Positions 33,317 to 41,194 of a stretch of 64,000 bases of DNA are shown here, piece by piece. The notes beneath the pieces are model-generated. The model searched no databases. It saw only the letters and a list, made by a program, of their open reading frames with translations, and was not told the DNA's origin. Positions within the stretch are counted from its first letter, which is position 1, and each line of letters starts with the position of its first letter. Origin of the DNA: Calditrichia bacterium (lineage in GTDB: Bacteria; Calditrichota; Calditrichia; Calditrichales; Calditrichaceae); the NCBI GenBank assembly GCA_026983775.1, contig JALSTK010000069.1, positions 1-64,000 of the forward strand, in the 5' to 3' direction. The translations under genes and the position numbers were made by a program.

Positions 33317-34693
33317 TTAAACACCGGCCGGCTTGGGTAAACCTTGCAGACTATCGTCTAATGATTTCTTCAATTCCTCTTCCGGTAATGCATAATCGTG
33401 CAATTCTCCGGCAAAGTATTTTTCATATCCCAAAAGGTCCATCAAACCGTGGCCACTCAAGCCAAATACGATTACTTTCTCTTTTCCTTCTTCTTTGGCT
33501 TTTTTGGCCTCCTGAATGGCTCCGGCCACAGCATGGCTGGTCTCGGGGGCAACAATAATCCCTTCGGTGCGGGCAAACAAGATGGCCGCCTGGTAACATT
33601 CCAGCTGATGAATAGCCCGCGGGGTAATCAGATTTTCACGGATGGCTGCACTTACCAACGGAGCCATACCATGGTAACGTAAGCCTCCGGCGTGAATGGG
33701 CGGTGGAATAAAATTATGACCTAAAGAGTACATGGGCAGAAGAGGCGTCATTTGAGCCGTATCACCGAAATCATAGACAAAAGGCGCTCTGGTCATAGTC
33801 GGACAGGATGACGGTTCAACGGGAATAATATCGATCTGCGCACCATTAATTTTGTCATGAACAAAGGGAAAAGCCAGACCTGCGAAATTACTGCCGCCGC
33901 CGGCACAGGCAATAACCGTGTCCACTTTTTTCTCGCCGATTTTTTCCAGTTGTTTTTTAGTTTCCAGACCGATAATGGTTTGATGCAACATAACATGGTT
34001 TAGCACACTACCCAGGGCATAGCGCGTTTTGCCTGTTGGATCCGTAACTGCCGCTTCTACCGCCTCACTGATAGCAATTCCCAAACTACCCGGTGTATCC
34101 GGCATTTTGGCTAGGATATCGCGTCCGGCCTGGGTTTCGTTACTGGGGCTGGGAACGCATTTCCCCCCCCAGGTTTCCATCATCACTTTACGAAACGGCT
34201 TCTGGTCAAAACTGATTCGTACCATATATACTTTCACTTCCAGACCAACCAGTGCACCCGCGAAGGCCAGGGCGCTACCCCACTGCCCGGCTCCGGTTTC
34301 GGTCGTCAAGCGTTCGATACCAAATTCTTTATTATACCAGGCCTGGGGAATGGCCGTATTGGGTTTATGACTCCCGGCAGGCGAGACACTTTCGTTTTTG
34401 TAATAAATTTTTGCCGGCGTGCCCAGAGCCTTTTCCAGGGCATAAGCCCGATGCAACGGCGAAGGCCTCCAGCGGTAAAGCAGTTCCAGCACTTCTTCGG
34501 GAATATCGATCCATCGCTCCTGACTGACTTCCTGCTCAATCAGGTTCATGGGAAAAACCGGAGCCAGCATATCCGGCGAAACCGGGTTTCCGTCCGGCCC
34601 TAAAGGCGGCTGCATAGGCGAGGGTAGATCGGCAGCCAGATTATACCATTGCCGCGGAATTTCGTCTTCGGTGAGAACAACTTTAATGGACAT
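33317..34693 (-). CDS. trpB2: TrpB2-type tryptophan synthase beta chain
   Basis: A 458-residue PLP enzyme that makes tryptophan from indole and serine. The TrpB2 branch is shown by the long N-terminus ([20 protein letters not shown]) and by [26 protein letters not shown]. The PLP lysine is in [11 protein letters not shown] (about 104-114). [16 protein letters not shown] binds the phosphate. No trpA or trpB1 lies here, so it may work as an indole salvage enzyme. A TrpR-like regulator gene lies 26 bp upstream on the same strand. Confidence 0.93.
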   Translation of the reverse strand: MSIKVVLTEDEIPRQWYNLAADLPSPMQPPLGPDGNPVSPDMLAPVFPMNLIEQEVSQERWIDIPEEVLELLYRWRPSPLHRAYALEKALGTPAKIYYKNESVSPAGSHKPNTAIPQAWYNKEFGIERLTTETGAGQWGSALAFAGALVGLEVKVYMVRISFDQKPFRKVMMETWGGKCVPSPSNETQAGRDILAKMPDTPGSLGIAISEAVEAAVTDPTGKTRYALGSVLNHVMLHQTIIGLETKKQLEKIGEKKVDTVIACAGGGSNFAGLAFPFVHDKINGAQIDIIPVEPSSCPTMTRAPFVYDFGDTAQMTPLLPMYSLGHNFIPPPIHAGGLRYHGMAPLVSAAIRENLITPRAIHQLECYQAAILFARTEGIIVAPETSHAVAGAIQEAKKAKEEGKEKVIVFGLSGHGLMDLLGYEKYFAGELHDYALPEEELKKSLDDSLQGLPKPAGV

Positions 34694-34719
34694 TCATACC
34701 TCCTTGATTTAAATAAACG

Positions 34720-34995
34720 TCAGTCAATCTTTTCAGAAACCGCTTTCCTTAACAGAGAACGGGCTTTTTTTAATTCTTTGGAACCACGGGTTATTTTACA
34801 CAAACTGACATGTAAGGTTTTGGCAATCTTTCTTTGACTCATACCCTGTTTCAGCAAACGGACAATTTCCCAGCGCGAAGCCAAATCCCGCATTTCGGCC
34901 GGAGTCAGAATTTCTTCCAGAAATTTTTTAATTTGCTTCGGCTCCTCCGTCTGTGCCAAAAACCGGGCAATTTGATCGATATTTCGTTTGAACAT
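34720..34995 (-). CDS. trpR: TrpR/YerC-family repressor
   Basis: A 91-residue all-helical DNA-binding protein. LTPAEMRDLASRWEIVRLLKQGMSQRKIAKTL then VSLCKITRGSKELKKAR matches the Trp repressor family, including the ITRGS..LK turn that holds the corepressor region in TrpR. YerC-type relatives lack a known ligand. Being first in a two-gene operon with trpB2 and facing a palindrome at its own promoter supports a tryptophan-responsive, self-repressing regulator. Confidence 0.85.
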   Translation of the reverse strand: MFKRNIDQIARFLAQTEEPKQIKKFLEEILTPAEMRDLASRWEIVRLLKQGMSQRKIAKTLHVSLCKITRGSKELKKARSLLRKAVSEKID

Positions 34996-35008
34996 TGACC
35001 AGCCTTAT

Positions 35009-35026
35009 GTTTCTATGTATAGTAAC
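35009..35026 (-). promoter_or_regulatory. Candidate TrpR operator upstream of trpR-trpB2
   Basis: An 18-bp inverted repeat GTTTCTATG/TATAGTAAC pairs at 7 of 8 arm positions around a central GT. It lies 14 bp before the trpR start and covers a possible -10 box (CTATAC on the minus strand). The GTxCTAT half-sites recall the GTACTAG half-sites of Enterobacterial trp operators. No test beyond symmetry and position. Confidence 0.5.
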
Positions 35027-35111
35027 GATTAAGTTTAAAAAAAAGTGTGCTTCAGGTCAAATTTTTTTTGAATTCGAGATTTTCGTAAATAAAAATGGAA
35101 ACTGATGCAGA

Positions 35112-35825
35112 TCAGAAACGACCCGAACTGCTTTCCAGCTCGAGTTCATTAATCCGAACCCGGCCGGGTTGTTTGAGAATGTAGAGAACCGCCCGGCCGA
35201 TATCCGTTGCCTTGATCATTTTATCCCGCTGCCAATTCAGCGGAAGGTCATCGTGTAACGGCGTATCTACCGAACCGGGGAAAATACTGGTCACCCGTAT
35301 GCCTTCATTTTCCAATTCGGCACGCAGGGATTCTGCCAGAGCCCGCAATCCGAATTTGGAAGCACAATAAGCGCTCCATTCGGGAAAAGCCTGCTTCCCG
35401 CCTATGGAATTAATAAAAATAATTTGGCTGCCGTCCATCATGTAGGGCAAAATGGTTTTGGTTAACCAGAAAGGCGCGGTCAGATTCAGATGAAGCGTGG
35501 TCTGCCAGTCCTCAAGGGATAAATTTCTAACCGTACCCAACCGGACCATACCGGCATTATGTATCAGGACAGAAACCGGCAGGCCGATCTTATCTATGGT
35601 ACGATTTATTTTTTCGGCCTCCCGGCTATCCGAAAGATCAACAGCCAGCGTAAAAACCGTTCCCCCTTCGGCCTGCAAATATCCGGCCACATCAGCCAGG
35701 CCCTCTGCAGAACGCGCTAATAGCAAAACTCCGTATCCCGCTTCGGATAGCTCCCTGGCAATCGAGGCACCGATACCCTTACTGGCCCCTGTGACAACCG
35801 CTAATTTAGAAATTGTTTGCAACAC
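35112..35825 (-). CDS. Short-chain dehydrogenase, probable sepiapterin-reductase-like
   Basis: A 237-residue classical SDR. NADP-binding [12 protein letters not shown] (about 12-23), NAG near 91, catalytic Ser in INSIGGK, and YCASK (Tyr/Lys). The general SDR fold does not fix the substrate. It overlaps folE by 20 bp at the end of a run that begins with two 6-pyruvoyl-tetrahydropterin synthases. Sepiapterin reductase, which reduces 6-pyruvoyl-tetrahydropterin to tetrahydrobiopterin, is itself an SDR. So reduction of a pterin side chain is the best guess. Confidence 0.8.
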   Translation of the reverse strand: MLQTISKLAVVTGASKGIGASIARELSEAGYGVLLLARSAEGLADVAGYLQAEGGTVFTLAVDLSDSREAEKINRTIDKIGLPVSVLIHNAGMVRLGTVRNLSLEDWQTTLHLNLTAPFWLTKTILPYMMDGSQIIFINSIGGKQAFPEWSAYCASKFGLRALAESLRAELENEGIRVTSIFPGSVDTPLHDDLPLNWQRDKMIKATDIGRAVLYILKQPGRVRINELELESSSGRF

Positions 35826-36378
35826 GTTGACTCCTGATTAAACTTAAAAATTCATTGCGGGTTTTTTCATCATCCTTAAAGGAACCGAGCATGGCCGAAG
35901 TAATCATTTTGGCCTGATCTTTTTGCACACCACGCATCATCATACACATATGCTGACCTTCTACAACCACACCGACCCCGTCCGGTTTCAGGGTATCATA
36001 CAACAAGTGGGCAATTTGCAGGGTCATATTTTCCTGAATTTGTAATCGTCTGGCAAACATATCCACAATACGCGGAATTTTGCTTAGCCCGACTACTTTA
36101 CCTTTGGGAATGTATCCGACATGGGCCACTCCGTAGAAGGGCAATAAGTGATGTTCGCACAAACTGTAATATTCGATATTGGCTACCACGACCATTTCAT
36201 CGTAATCCACATCGTAAATGGCCCCGTTAATCAGCTTGAGCGGATCTTTGCGATACCCCTGCGTTACTTCCCGATACATCTTAGCCACTCTAAATGGTGT
36301 TTTTTGCAGACCCTGACGCTGCGGGTCTTCTCCGATCTCTTTTAAAAGGATACGAACGGCTGCCTCCATACTTTCCAT
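35806..36378 (-). CDS. folE: GTP cyclohydrolase I
   Basis: A 190-residue enzyme that converts GTP to 7,8-dihydroneopterin triphosphate. Zinc ligands sit in [19 protein letters not shown] (about 75-93) and CMMMRGVQ (Cys about 147). [20 protein letters not shown] is the family signature. It shares one base with the PTPS gene upstream and overlaps the SDR downstream, so its product is probably meant for PTPS rather than only for folate. Confidence 0.96.
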   Translation of the reverse strand: MESMEAAVRILLKEIGEDPQRQGLQKTPFRVAKMYREVTQGYRKDPLKLINGAIYDVDYDEMVVVANIEYYSLCEHHLLPFYGVAHVGYIPKGKVVGLSKIPRIVDMFARRLQIQENMTLQIAHLLYDTLKPDGVGVVVEGQHMCMMMRGVQKDQAKMITSAMLGSFKDDEKTRNEFLSLIRSQRVANNF

Positions 36379-36797
36379 TAATCCTTCTCCTTTCCCAACT
36401 CAAAATAATTGTTTTTAGTTTCCCAAAGCTTTAAATACGACAATTTTCCATCGGGGATACGCTGCTGCAGCTCTTCCCACAAAAATTGAATAATAACTTC
36501 ACCGGTGGAAGGATGCTCCTTAAAATAATCAATCTCATTGTTCAGATGTTTATGATCGAGTTTTTTTAACACATCGCTTACCCAAGCGTCCAATAGACCG
36601 AGGGGAAGAATCATCCCGGTCTGCGGATGGGGTTTATCCCGTACCGTTACCTCCAAATAATAATCATGGCCATGACCGTAGGCATTATGGCATTTCCCGT
36701 AAAGACGCTGATTCTCTTCTTCGGAGAGAGCCGGAGCATATAGGCGGTGAGCCGCGCTAAAAGAATAGATGCGGCTAAGGCTTACCTGTATCATCAC
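36378..36797 (-). CDS. 6-pyruvoyl-tetrahydropterin synthase homologue A
   Basis: A 139-residue PTPS/QueD-family enzyme. Zinc His in FSAAHRL and GHGHDY. The catalytic Cys is in [11 protein letters not shown], i.e. Cys-x5-His-x-His, the animal PTPS spacing (QueD has Cys-x3-His-x-His). Asp-His is in KLDHKHLN and the pterin-anchoring Glu in [11 protein letters not shown]. All catalytic residues for 6-pyruvoyl-tetrahydropterin formation are present. It overlaps homologue B by 4 bp and shares a base with folE. Confidence 0.88.
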   Translation of the reverse strand: MMIQVSLSRIYSFSAAHRLYAPALSEEENQRLYGKCHNAYGHGHDYYLEVTVRDKPHPQTGMILPLGLLDAWVSDVLKKLDHKHLNNEIDYFKEHPSTGEVIIQFLWEELQQRIPDGKLSYLKLWETKNNYFELGKEKD

Positions 36798-37222
36798 TTT
36801 CCTTCCCGCCGGACATCGGCATAAAGATCATCCCGTTCATAGAGACGGATATGCTCTAAACGCAATCCGGAAAACGCAGCCAATTTGTCCTCAACCAGTT
36901 CAAACAGAACCAGGGCAATATTTTCGGTAGTCGGAATTTTATCCTCAAAATAGGGTGTATCCAGATTTAAAAATTTATGATCAAACTGCAGGATAATTTC
37001 GTTCACTACCTGTTTCAATTGCGTCAAATTGATAATCATTCCGGTTAACGGATGCACCGGTCCGGTGACGGTAACATGCAATTCATAGTTATGACCGTGT
37101 CCATAGGGACTGGTGCACAAGCCGAACTCCTGCTCGTTCTTTTCCGTACTCCAGTCCTTTCGCCAATAGCGATGACTGGCAGAAAACCGAAATATTTTTG
37201 ATATAGTTACCTTTTGCGCCAT
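36794..37222 (-). CDS. 6-pyruvoyl-tetrahydropterin synthase homologue B
   Basis: A 142-residue paralogue of the next gene: FSASHRY, GLCTSPYGHGHNY (again Cys-x5-His-x-His), FDHKFLN, TTENIA, LYERDDLYAD. Its residues are complete, so it is not a dead copy. The two proteins differ strongly in sequence and are not a recent duplication. They may form a hetero-oligomer or act on different substrates (one PTPS, one dihydroneopterin-related or 6-carboxy-type). First gene of the overlapping pterin operon. Confidence 0.88.
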   Translation of the reverse strand: MAQKVTISKIFRFSASHRYWRKDWSTEKNEQEFGLCTSPYGHGHNYELHVTVTGPVHPLTGMIINLTQLKQVVNEIILQFDHKFLNLDTPYFEDKIPTTENIALVLFELVEDKLAAFSGLRLEHIRLYERDDLYADVRREGK

Positions 37223-37378
37223 TTTTATCCCTTAAAATATATGACTTATAATTTAATTTCAGCTAACACGTTAAACAAGATAATTATTTCCAGACAGAAG
37301 AGTTAAATTTGGGAAGGACAATTTTACGGACGCTAAAAATTTGTAAGAGTTCTATTTGAGATGGGATACCGCTGCAAG

Positions 37379-38485
37379 TTAACTTTTCGCTCCGGGTGCT
37401 GCGTTAGTGTACAAAGCGTTCAGAATATGCTTCGCCGTTTTATGCCAACTCATTTCCTGTGCCCGTTTCCGCCCTTGTCGGCCCATTTGAACCGAATTAT
37501 TTTCTGCCATGAGCAGTCCAAATAAAGAATTCACCAGACAGGATAAATCACCTACAGGACAGAGCATACCTGTTTGCGGAGTAACCACTTCCGGAATGGA
37601 AGTGGAAGCATAACTCACCACCGGCAAAGCGGCGGCCATGGCTTCTAAAAATACCAAACCAAACGTTTCATGATAACTGGGCAGGCAGAATACATCGGCA
37701 TGGCGGTAATAAGCGGCTAATTTTTTTTGATCTTTAACACCACCCTCAAAATGAATATAAGATTCGGCGCGCAAGGTGTAAGTCAACCTTTTAAGTCGTT
37801 CCTGCTCCGGCCCATCGCCGACCAGATCCAACCGAACGGAAGGCAACCTGTCGTGCAGCTGCTGTACAGCCCGGATTAGATCATCAATCCCTTTACGGAC
37901 ATAATGACGTGCCACGCATAAAATCCGCTTTGTGTGTACCTTGTTTGTTCGGTGTACAGCCCGAAGCAGTTTTTGCCAGTATTCAAAATCAATACCCAAA
38001 GGGACCACACAAATCCTCTCCCGTGAAATGCCGTACAGATGCTGTAATTTTTGCGCAGAATATTGCGAAGGTACAAAAACTAATTGGGCCCGCAGTATAT
38101 TCCTTTTTTCTTTCTCAGCCAGTTCCCGTAACAAATCGGCATTCCGGCCTTTTTCAAACTGGAGCAGATCGGCCAGCAAACCGCCGTTTACAGCATAATA
38201 ACGATCCAGCCATCGGTCCGGCAGCAAAAATCCGTCGAAATCGCTACCGATGATAAAATCAAACTTTGAATAATCCCTTTGACTCAGATAAAGATTAAAC
38301 TGCAAACGCAATGAATGAAGATCGGCTTCATTCCCCGGGGTGAAATGGGGGTGAATGATTTGGCAGTGAACACCGTTCTGTTTAAATCCCTCACAGAAAC
38401 CCTGAAGCATGCGTACGATTCCCGAGCCGATTCGCACATCCATGGGCCAGGAAGTGAGCAAAGCGATGTTGGCAGTTTCTGACAT
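37379..38485 (-). CDS. GT4-family glycosyltransferase
   Basis: A 368-residue GT-B fold retaining glycosyltransferase. N-terminal acceptor domain starts IALLTSWPMDVRIGSGIVRMLQGF. C-terminal donor domain has CVARHYVRKGIDDLIRA (about 185-201), LVGDGPEQERLKRL, and the EX7E motif ETFGLVFLE followed by AMAAALPVV. Acceptor unknown. It begins 6 bp after the REC-MBL gene and lies 156 bp before the pterin operon. Bacteria that make tetrahydrobiopterin glycosides use a GT-B enzyme, so a pterin acceptor is conceivable; a polysaccharide or lipid acceptor is equally open. Confidence 0.85.
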   Translation of the reverse strand: MSETANIALLTSWPMDVRIGSGIVRMLQGFCEGFKQNGVHCQIIHPHFTPGNEADLHSLRLQFNLYLSQRDYSKFDFIIGSDFDGFLLPDRWLDRYYAVNGGLLADLLQFEKGRNADLLRELAEKEKRNILRAQLVFVPSQYSAQKLQHLYGISRERICVVPLGIDFEYWQKLLRAVHRTNKVHTKRILCVARHYVRKGIDDLIRAVQQLHDRLPSVRLDLVGDGPEQERLKRLTYTLRAESYIHFEGGVKDQKKLAAYYRHADVFCLPSYHETFGLVFLEAMAAALPVVSYASTSIPEVVTPQTGMLCPVGDLSCLVNSLFGLLMAENNSVQMGRQGRKRAQEMSWHKTAKHILNALYTNAAPGAKS

Positions 38486-38491
38486 ACAGGA

Positions 38492-40273
38492 TTATTCTTC
38501 AAACAAATCCGGCGGTGTGGTGCTGATCGTCCGGTCATATTCCCAGTCCATATTCGGTGCCGGAAAACCGTGCGAACGGGAAATTTTCAGGGCAAACGAT
38601 TTAATCTGATTAACCACCTGATCGTCCTCGCCGTCAAGCAGAATATTGGTGATTTGCTGAAAAACATCTTCCGGACGACTGAAAATTTCCGTTATTTTAC
38701 CGTTCTTCATGGCCACCGCCGAAGCAATAAAGGTACTGGCTAATAATTTTTCGGTAATCCGATCCAGAGCAATATAAGAAGTCGATTCTTCAATCAATTC
38801 GTTTGCTGCATCGAGATAGTGCTGAATCTGTTCTTTCAGTTCCCGGCTCCTAAACAGATCAACTCCCACATCCAACTGGAAGAGACGATCCATAAATTGT
38901 TCCATAAGTTCTCCTCTGAGAATTGTACCATGCTGGGGAGCAATCATCATGGGTGGAGGATCGATTTGTCTGATTTTTTCAATCGCGTGCTGAATGGCTG
39001 TGCGGGTCGGCATATAGAGTTGGTGAAAGGCCCGTATACCGTCCCAATCCGCTTCTTCGCTATAGAGCTGATAAATCCTTTTTGCATCCGTGAGACCGCC
39101 GAACAAATCACCGCTAAATAACACCCGTGTTTCCGGATCATAAATCATAAAGGCCCCCCGTCCATGACAAAACGGAACCGGGATGAATTGAATTTGATGT
39201 CCGGTCGTCAACTGGGTAACCCCCTTTTTAAATTTATCGACCAGCTTTACACTCTTCCGCGGTATCTCATAATGCTCGATGAAACGCCAGTTCTCTTCAC
39301 TGGTCAGGCAGATTGCTTTGGGGTTGGCATTGCGAATAAAAACGGCATTCATGGCCACATCGGGGTCTCCCTCGCTGAGACTGTACAAATTAACACGGCT
39401 GATGTTACCGATAATTCTCGATATTTTTTTCGAAACAAAGGGGAAATCAACGGAGGACCCCGGATCCACGATCAGATGGATAACCTTCCGATCCTTACTG
39501 AAACGCCGCAGGTATACGTTAAGCTGTAAACTGTTATTCGGACGACGATAGCCAACCCACCAGGTATCCGGAGCAATCTCTACCGGTTCGGCCAGCATAC
39601 TGGCGTCATCGTTTTGATATTGACGGATGAAATCGGCTTTCAATTGGATGCCTTCCGGTCGAATGATAAAAATCCCCTGATGCCAGTTACGCAATGTATC
39701 GAGGGCTTTATCTTCCGGTAAACCGGCCAGAGAGACTCCGACAATCTCTCCTTTATTCAGCTTGATTTCACCGATTTGCGCCTTTTTTTGCAGAATGATA
39801 CTGCCGCTGATGGTACTTTTACTGCAAATATTCAGCAAGCGATCCACATTTTGTTCAGCCAGATTTCCTTTAATCTGGTTGGCCTGCTCTTTGGTGTTTT
39901 TAACTCTGCGGAAAATTGCCTCTATTTTTGCAATCACTTCATCGAAGGTAAAGGGCTTCTTAATGAAATCATCCCCCCCGGCCTTCAGACCGTCGACCAT
40001 TAATTCTTTGCGGGCGGTCAGGAAAATAAAGGGTACGTTTCGGGTCAGTTCATTGGTGCGGATTTTACGACATAAATCCAGCCCGTCCATTTCGGGCATG
40101 GCAATGTCGGATACAATCAGGTCCGGAACCAGGCGATCTATTTTTTTTAAAGCTTCCTTACCGTTCAAAGCCGTAATGATTTCGTAATTTCCGGATAACT
40201 CCAAAATTCTTTGTAACGAATAAAGGATTCCTTCTTCATCATCCACGATTAACACTGTTTTTTTGGAACTCAT
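38492..40273 (-). CDS. Response regulator: REC, DUF4388 and ODP-type metallo-beta-lactamase fold
   Basis: A 593-residue cytosolic signalling protein. Receiver domain (1-125) has phospho-acceptor Asp56 in DLIVSDIAMPEMDG and Lys in FIKKPFTF. A DUF4388/PATAN-like domain follows (about 135-215, GNLAEQNVDRLLNICSKSTISGSIIL). Then comes a metallo-beta-lactamase domain of the flavodiiron/ODP type (about 225-460) with FCHGRGAFMIYDPETRVLFSGDLFG and IAPQHGTIL. The first metal motif, HxExDH in flavodiiron proteins, appears as LSEGDPD, keeping Glu and Asp but not the His residues. It may sense O2 or redox, or be a non-catalytic scaffold. A helical C-terminus of about 130 residues ends the protein. Confidence 0.82.
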   Translation of the reverse strand: MSSKKTVLIVDDEEGILYSLQRILELSGNYEIITALNGKEALKKIDRLVPDLIVSDIAMPEMDGLDLCRKIRTNELTRNVPFIFLTARKELMVDGLKAGGDDFIKKPFTFDEVIAKIEAIFRRVKNTKEQANQIKGNLAEQNVDRLLNICSKSTISGSIILQKKAQIGEIKLNKGEIVGVSLAGLPEDKALDTLRNWHQGIFIIRPEGIQLKADFIRQYQNDDASMLAEPVEIAPDTWWVGYRRPNNSLQLNVYLRRFSKDRKVIHLIVDPGSSVDFPFVSKKISRIIGNISRVNLYSLSEGDPDVAMNAVFIRNANPKAICLTSEENWRFIEHYEIPRKSVKLVDKFKKGVTQLTTGHQIQFIPVPFCHGRGAFMIYDPETRVLFSGDLFGGLTDAKRIYQLYSEEADWDGIRAFHQLYMPTRTAIQHAIEKIRQIDPPPMMIAPQHGTILRGELMEQFMDRLFQLDVGVDLFRSRELKEQIQHYLDAANELIEESTSYIALDRITEKLLASTFIASAVAMKNGKITEIFSRPEDVFQQITNILLDGEDDQVVNQIKSFALKISRSHGFPAPNMDWEYDRTISTTPPDLFEE

Positions 40274-40523
40274 TAATTTCTCCGTTGGGCTTTACCCTTT
40301 TATGCAATATATTAAAATGTGAAATTCAAACAAAACGAAACTTATTTTGCCGTTTTTGTCCTCAGGCCGATGCATAATATTTGAATTTTATCGGTTATTG
40401 CCATACCGCCATGAAACATCATCTGTTTTCCATTAAAATATTCAGCAGTAAAATTTGATTTTTCTATATTTTTTTACCATTTTAGCTGCCTCTTAAAAGT
40501 TTTACTTAAATTTGGAGTAGCTC

Positions 40524-40988
40524 ATGTCCGATTTACTTAATAAGATTCGGAAGACTTTGCAGGAAAGTTTAGAAAATGCCAGACAAAATGCGCAATCTCT
40601 TAAAGAAATGGCCGGAGAATACAGCCAGAGTGCCCGTTTAAAGCTCGAAATCCACCAACTTCGAACTGTAAAACGTAAAAAATTAACCTTGCTGGGTGAA
40701 ACGGTTTACCCTTTCCTGCTGGAAAATAATATCGATGGACTGAAAAGTCTCGACACTCTTACCGTATTGATCGATGAAATCAAAAATTTGCAGAACACGA
40801 TTGATCTTACCGAAAAAACGATTGAGAAATTATCCGAGAAAGAAGAGAAGCAAAATACGCAACCCGTGGATACGGAAATACTAAAAGAACAAATTACGGG
40901 TCTGGAAGAAGAAATAGAAGCCCGTCTTCATGATTTACAGGCTGTGAAAAAAACTATCCATAAGAAAAAATCCAAATCGAACGATTGA
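40524..40988 (+). CDS. Coiled-coil protein of unknown function
   Basis: A 154-residue, highly charged, helical protein. Residues 1-75 resemble small 'YtxH/phasin-like' coiled proteins only in composition. Coiled-coil heptads at about 80-150 (LIDEIKNLQNTIDLTEKTIEKLSEKEEKQ, LKEQITGLEEEIEARLHDLQAVKKTI). No signal peptide or membrane segment. SD GGAG 8 nt upstream. It stands alone before the TPP riboswitch. I do not recognise a family. Confidence 0.75.
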   Translation: MSDLLNKIRKTLQESLENARQNAQSLKEMAGEYSQSARLKLEIHQLRTVKRKKLTLLGETVYPFLLENNIDGLKSLDTLTVLIDEIKNLQNTIDLTEKTIEKLSEKEEKQNTQPVDTEILKEQITGLEEEIEARLHDLQAVKKTIHKKKSKSND

Positions 40989-41018
40989 TTTGAGCTCTGA
41001 TTTATATTAATTTAGGCT

Positions 41019-41102
41019 CGTTGTTAGGGGTGCTCCCAATTACGGAACTGAGAACATACCCTTTGAACCTGATCTGGATAATACCAGCGAAGGAAAACAA
41101 CG
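41019..41102 (+). promoter_or_regulatory. TPP riboswitch (THI element)
   Basis: Closed by a perfect 7-bp P1: CGTTGTT (41019-41025) with AACAACG (41096-41102). Inside lie the conserved pieces in order: GGGGTGCTC, ACTGAGA, ACCCTTTGAACCTGATCTGG and ATAATACCAGCGAAGG. The form is the short one without P3a. It controls the TonB receptor, thiamine pyrophosphokinase and symporter genes downstream. Confidence 0.95.
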
Positions 41103-41164
41103 GATGATTGCTTGTTGTAAAATTATCTGCTTTTTATTCTGTAGTTTATCCTTCCCTGCTATTA

Positions 41165-41189
41165 TCCGCCTTTTTATCTTTTGCGGAGG
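41165..41189 (+). promoter_or_regulatory. Candidate SD-sequestering hairpin of the thiamine operon
   Basis: TCCGC (41165-41169) can pair with GCGGA (41183-41187), taking part of the SD GGAGG (41185-41189) of the receptor gene. No U-run terminator is visible between riboswitch and gene, so translational control fits better. Confidence 0.5.
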
Positions 41190-41194
41190 CAACT

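Noticed and set aside
36378-37222. Both PTPS genes as queD (queuosine)
   Set aside because: Cys-x5-His-x-His spacing and the folE-SDR operon fit a biopterin route better than QueD (Cys-x3-His-x-His), although queG is in the window.
38296-38330. Palindrome GAATGAAG/CTTCATTC as another FadR-type site
   Set aside because: It lies inside the GT4 coding region, with wrong spacing and core, and no promoter nearby.
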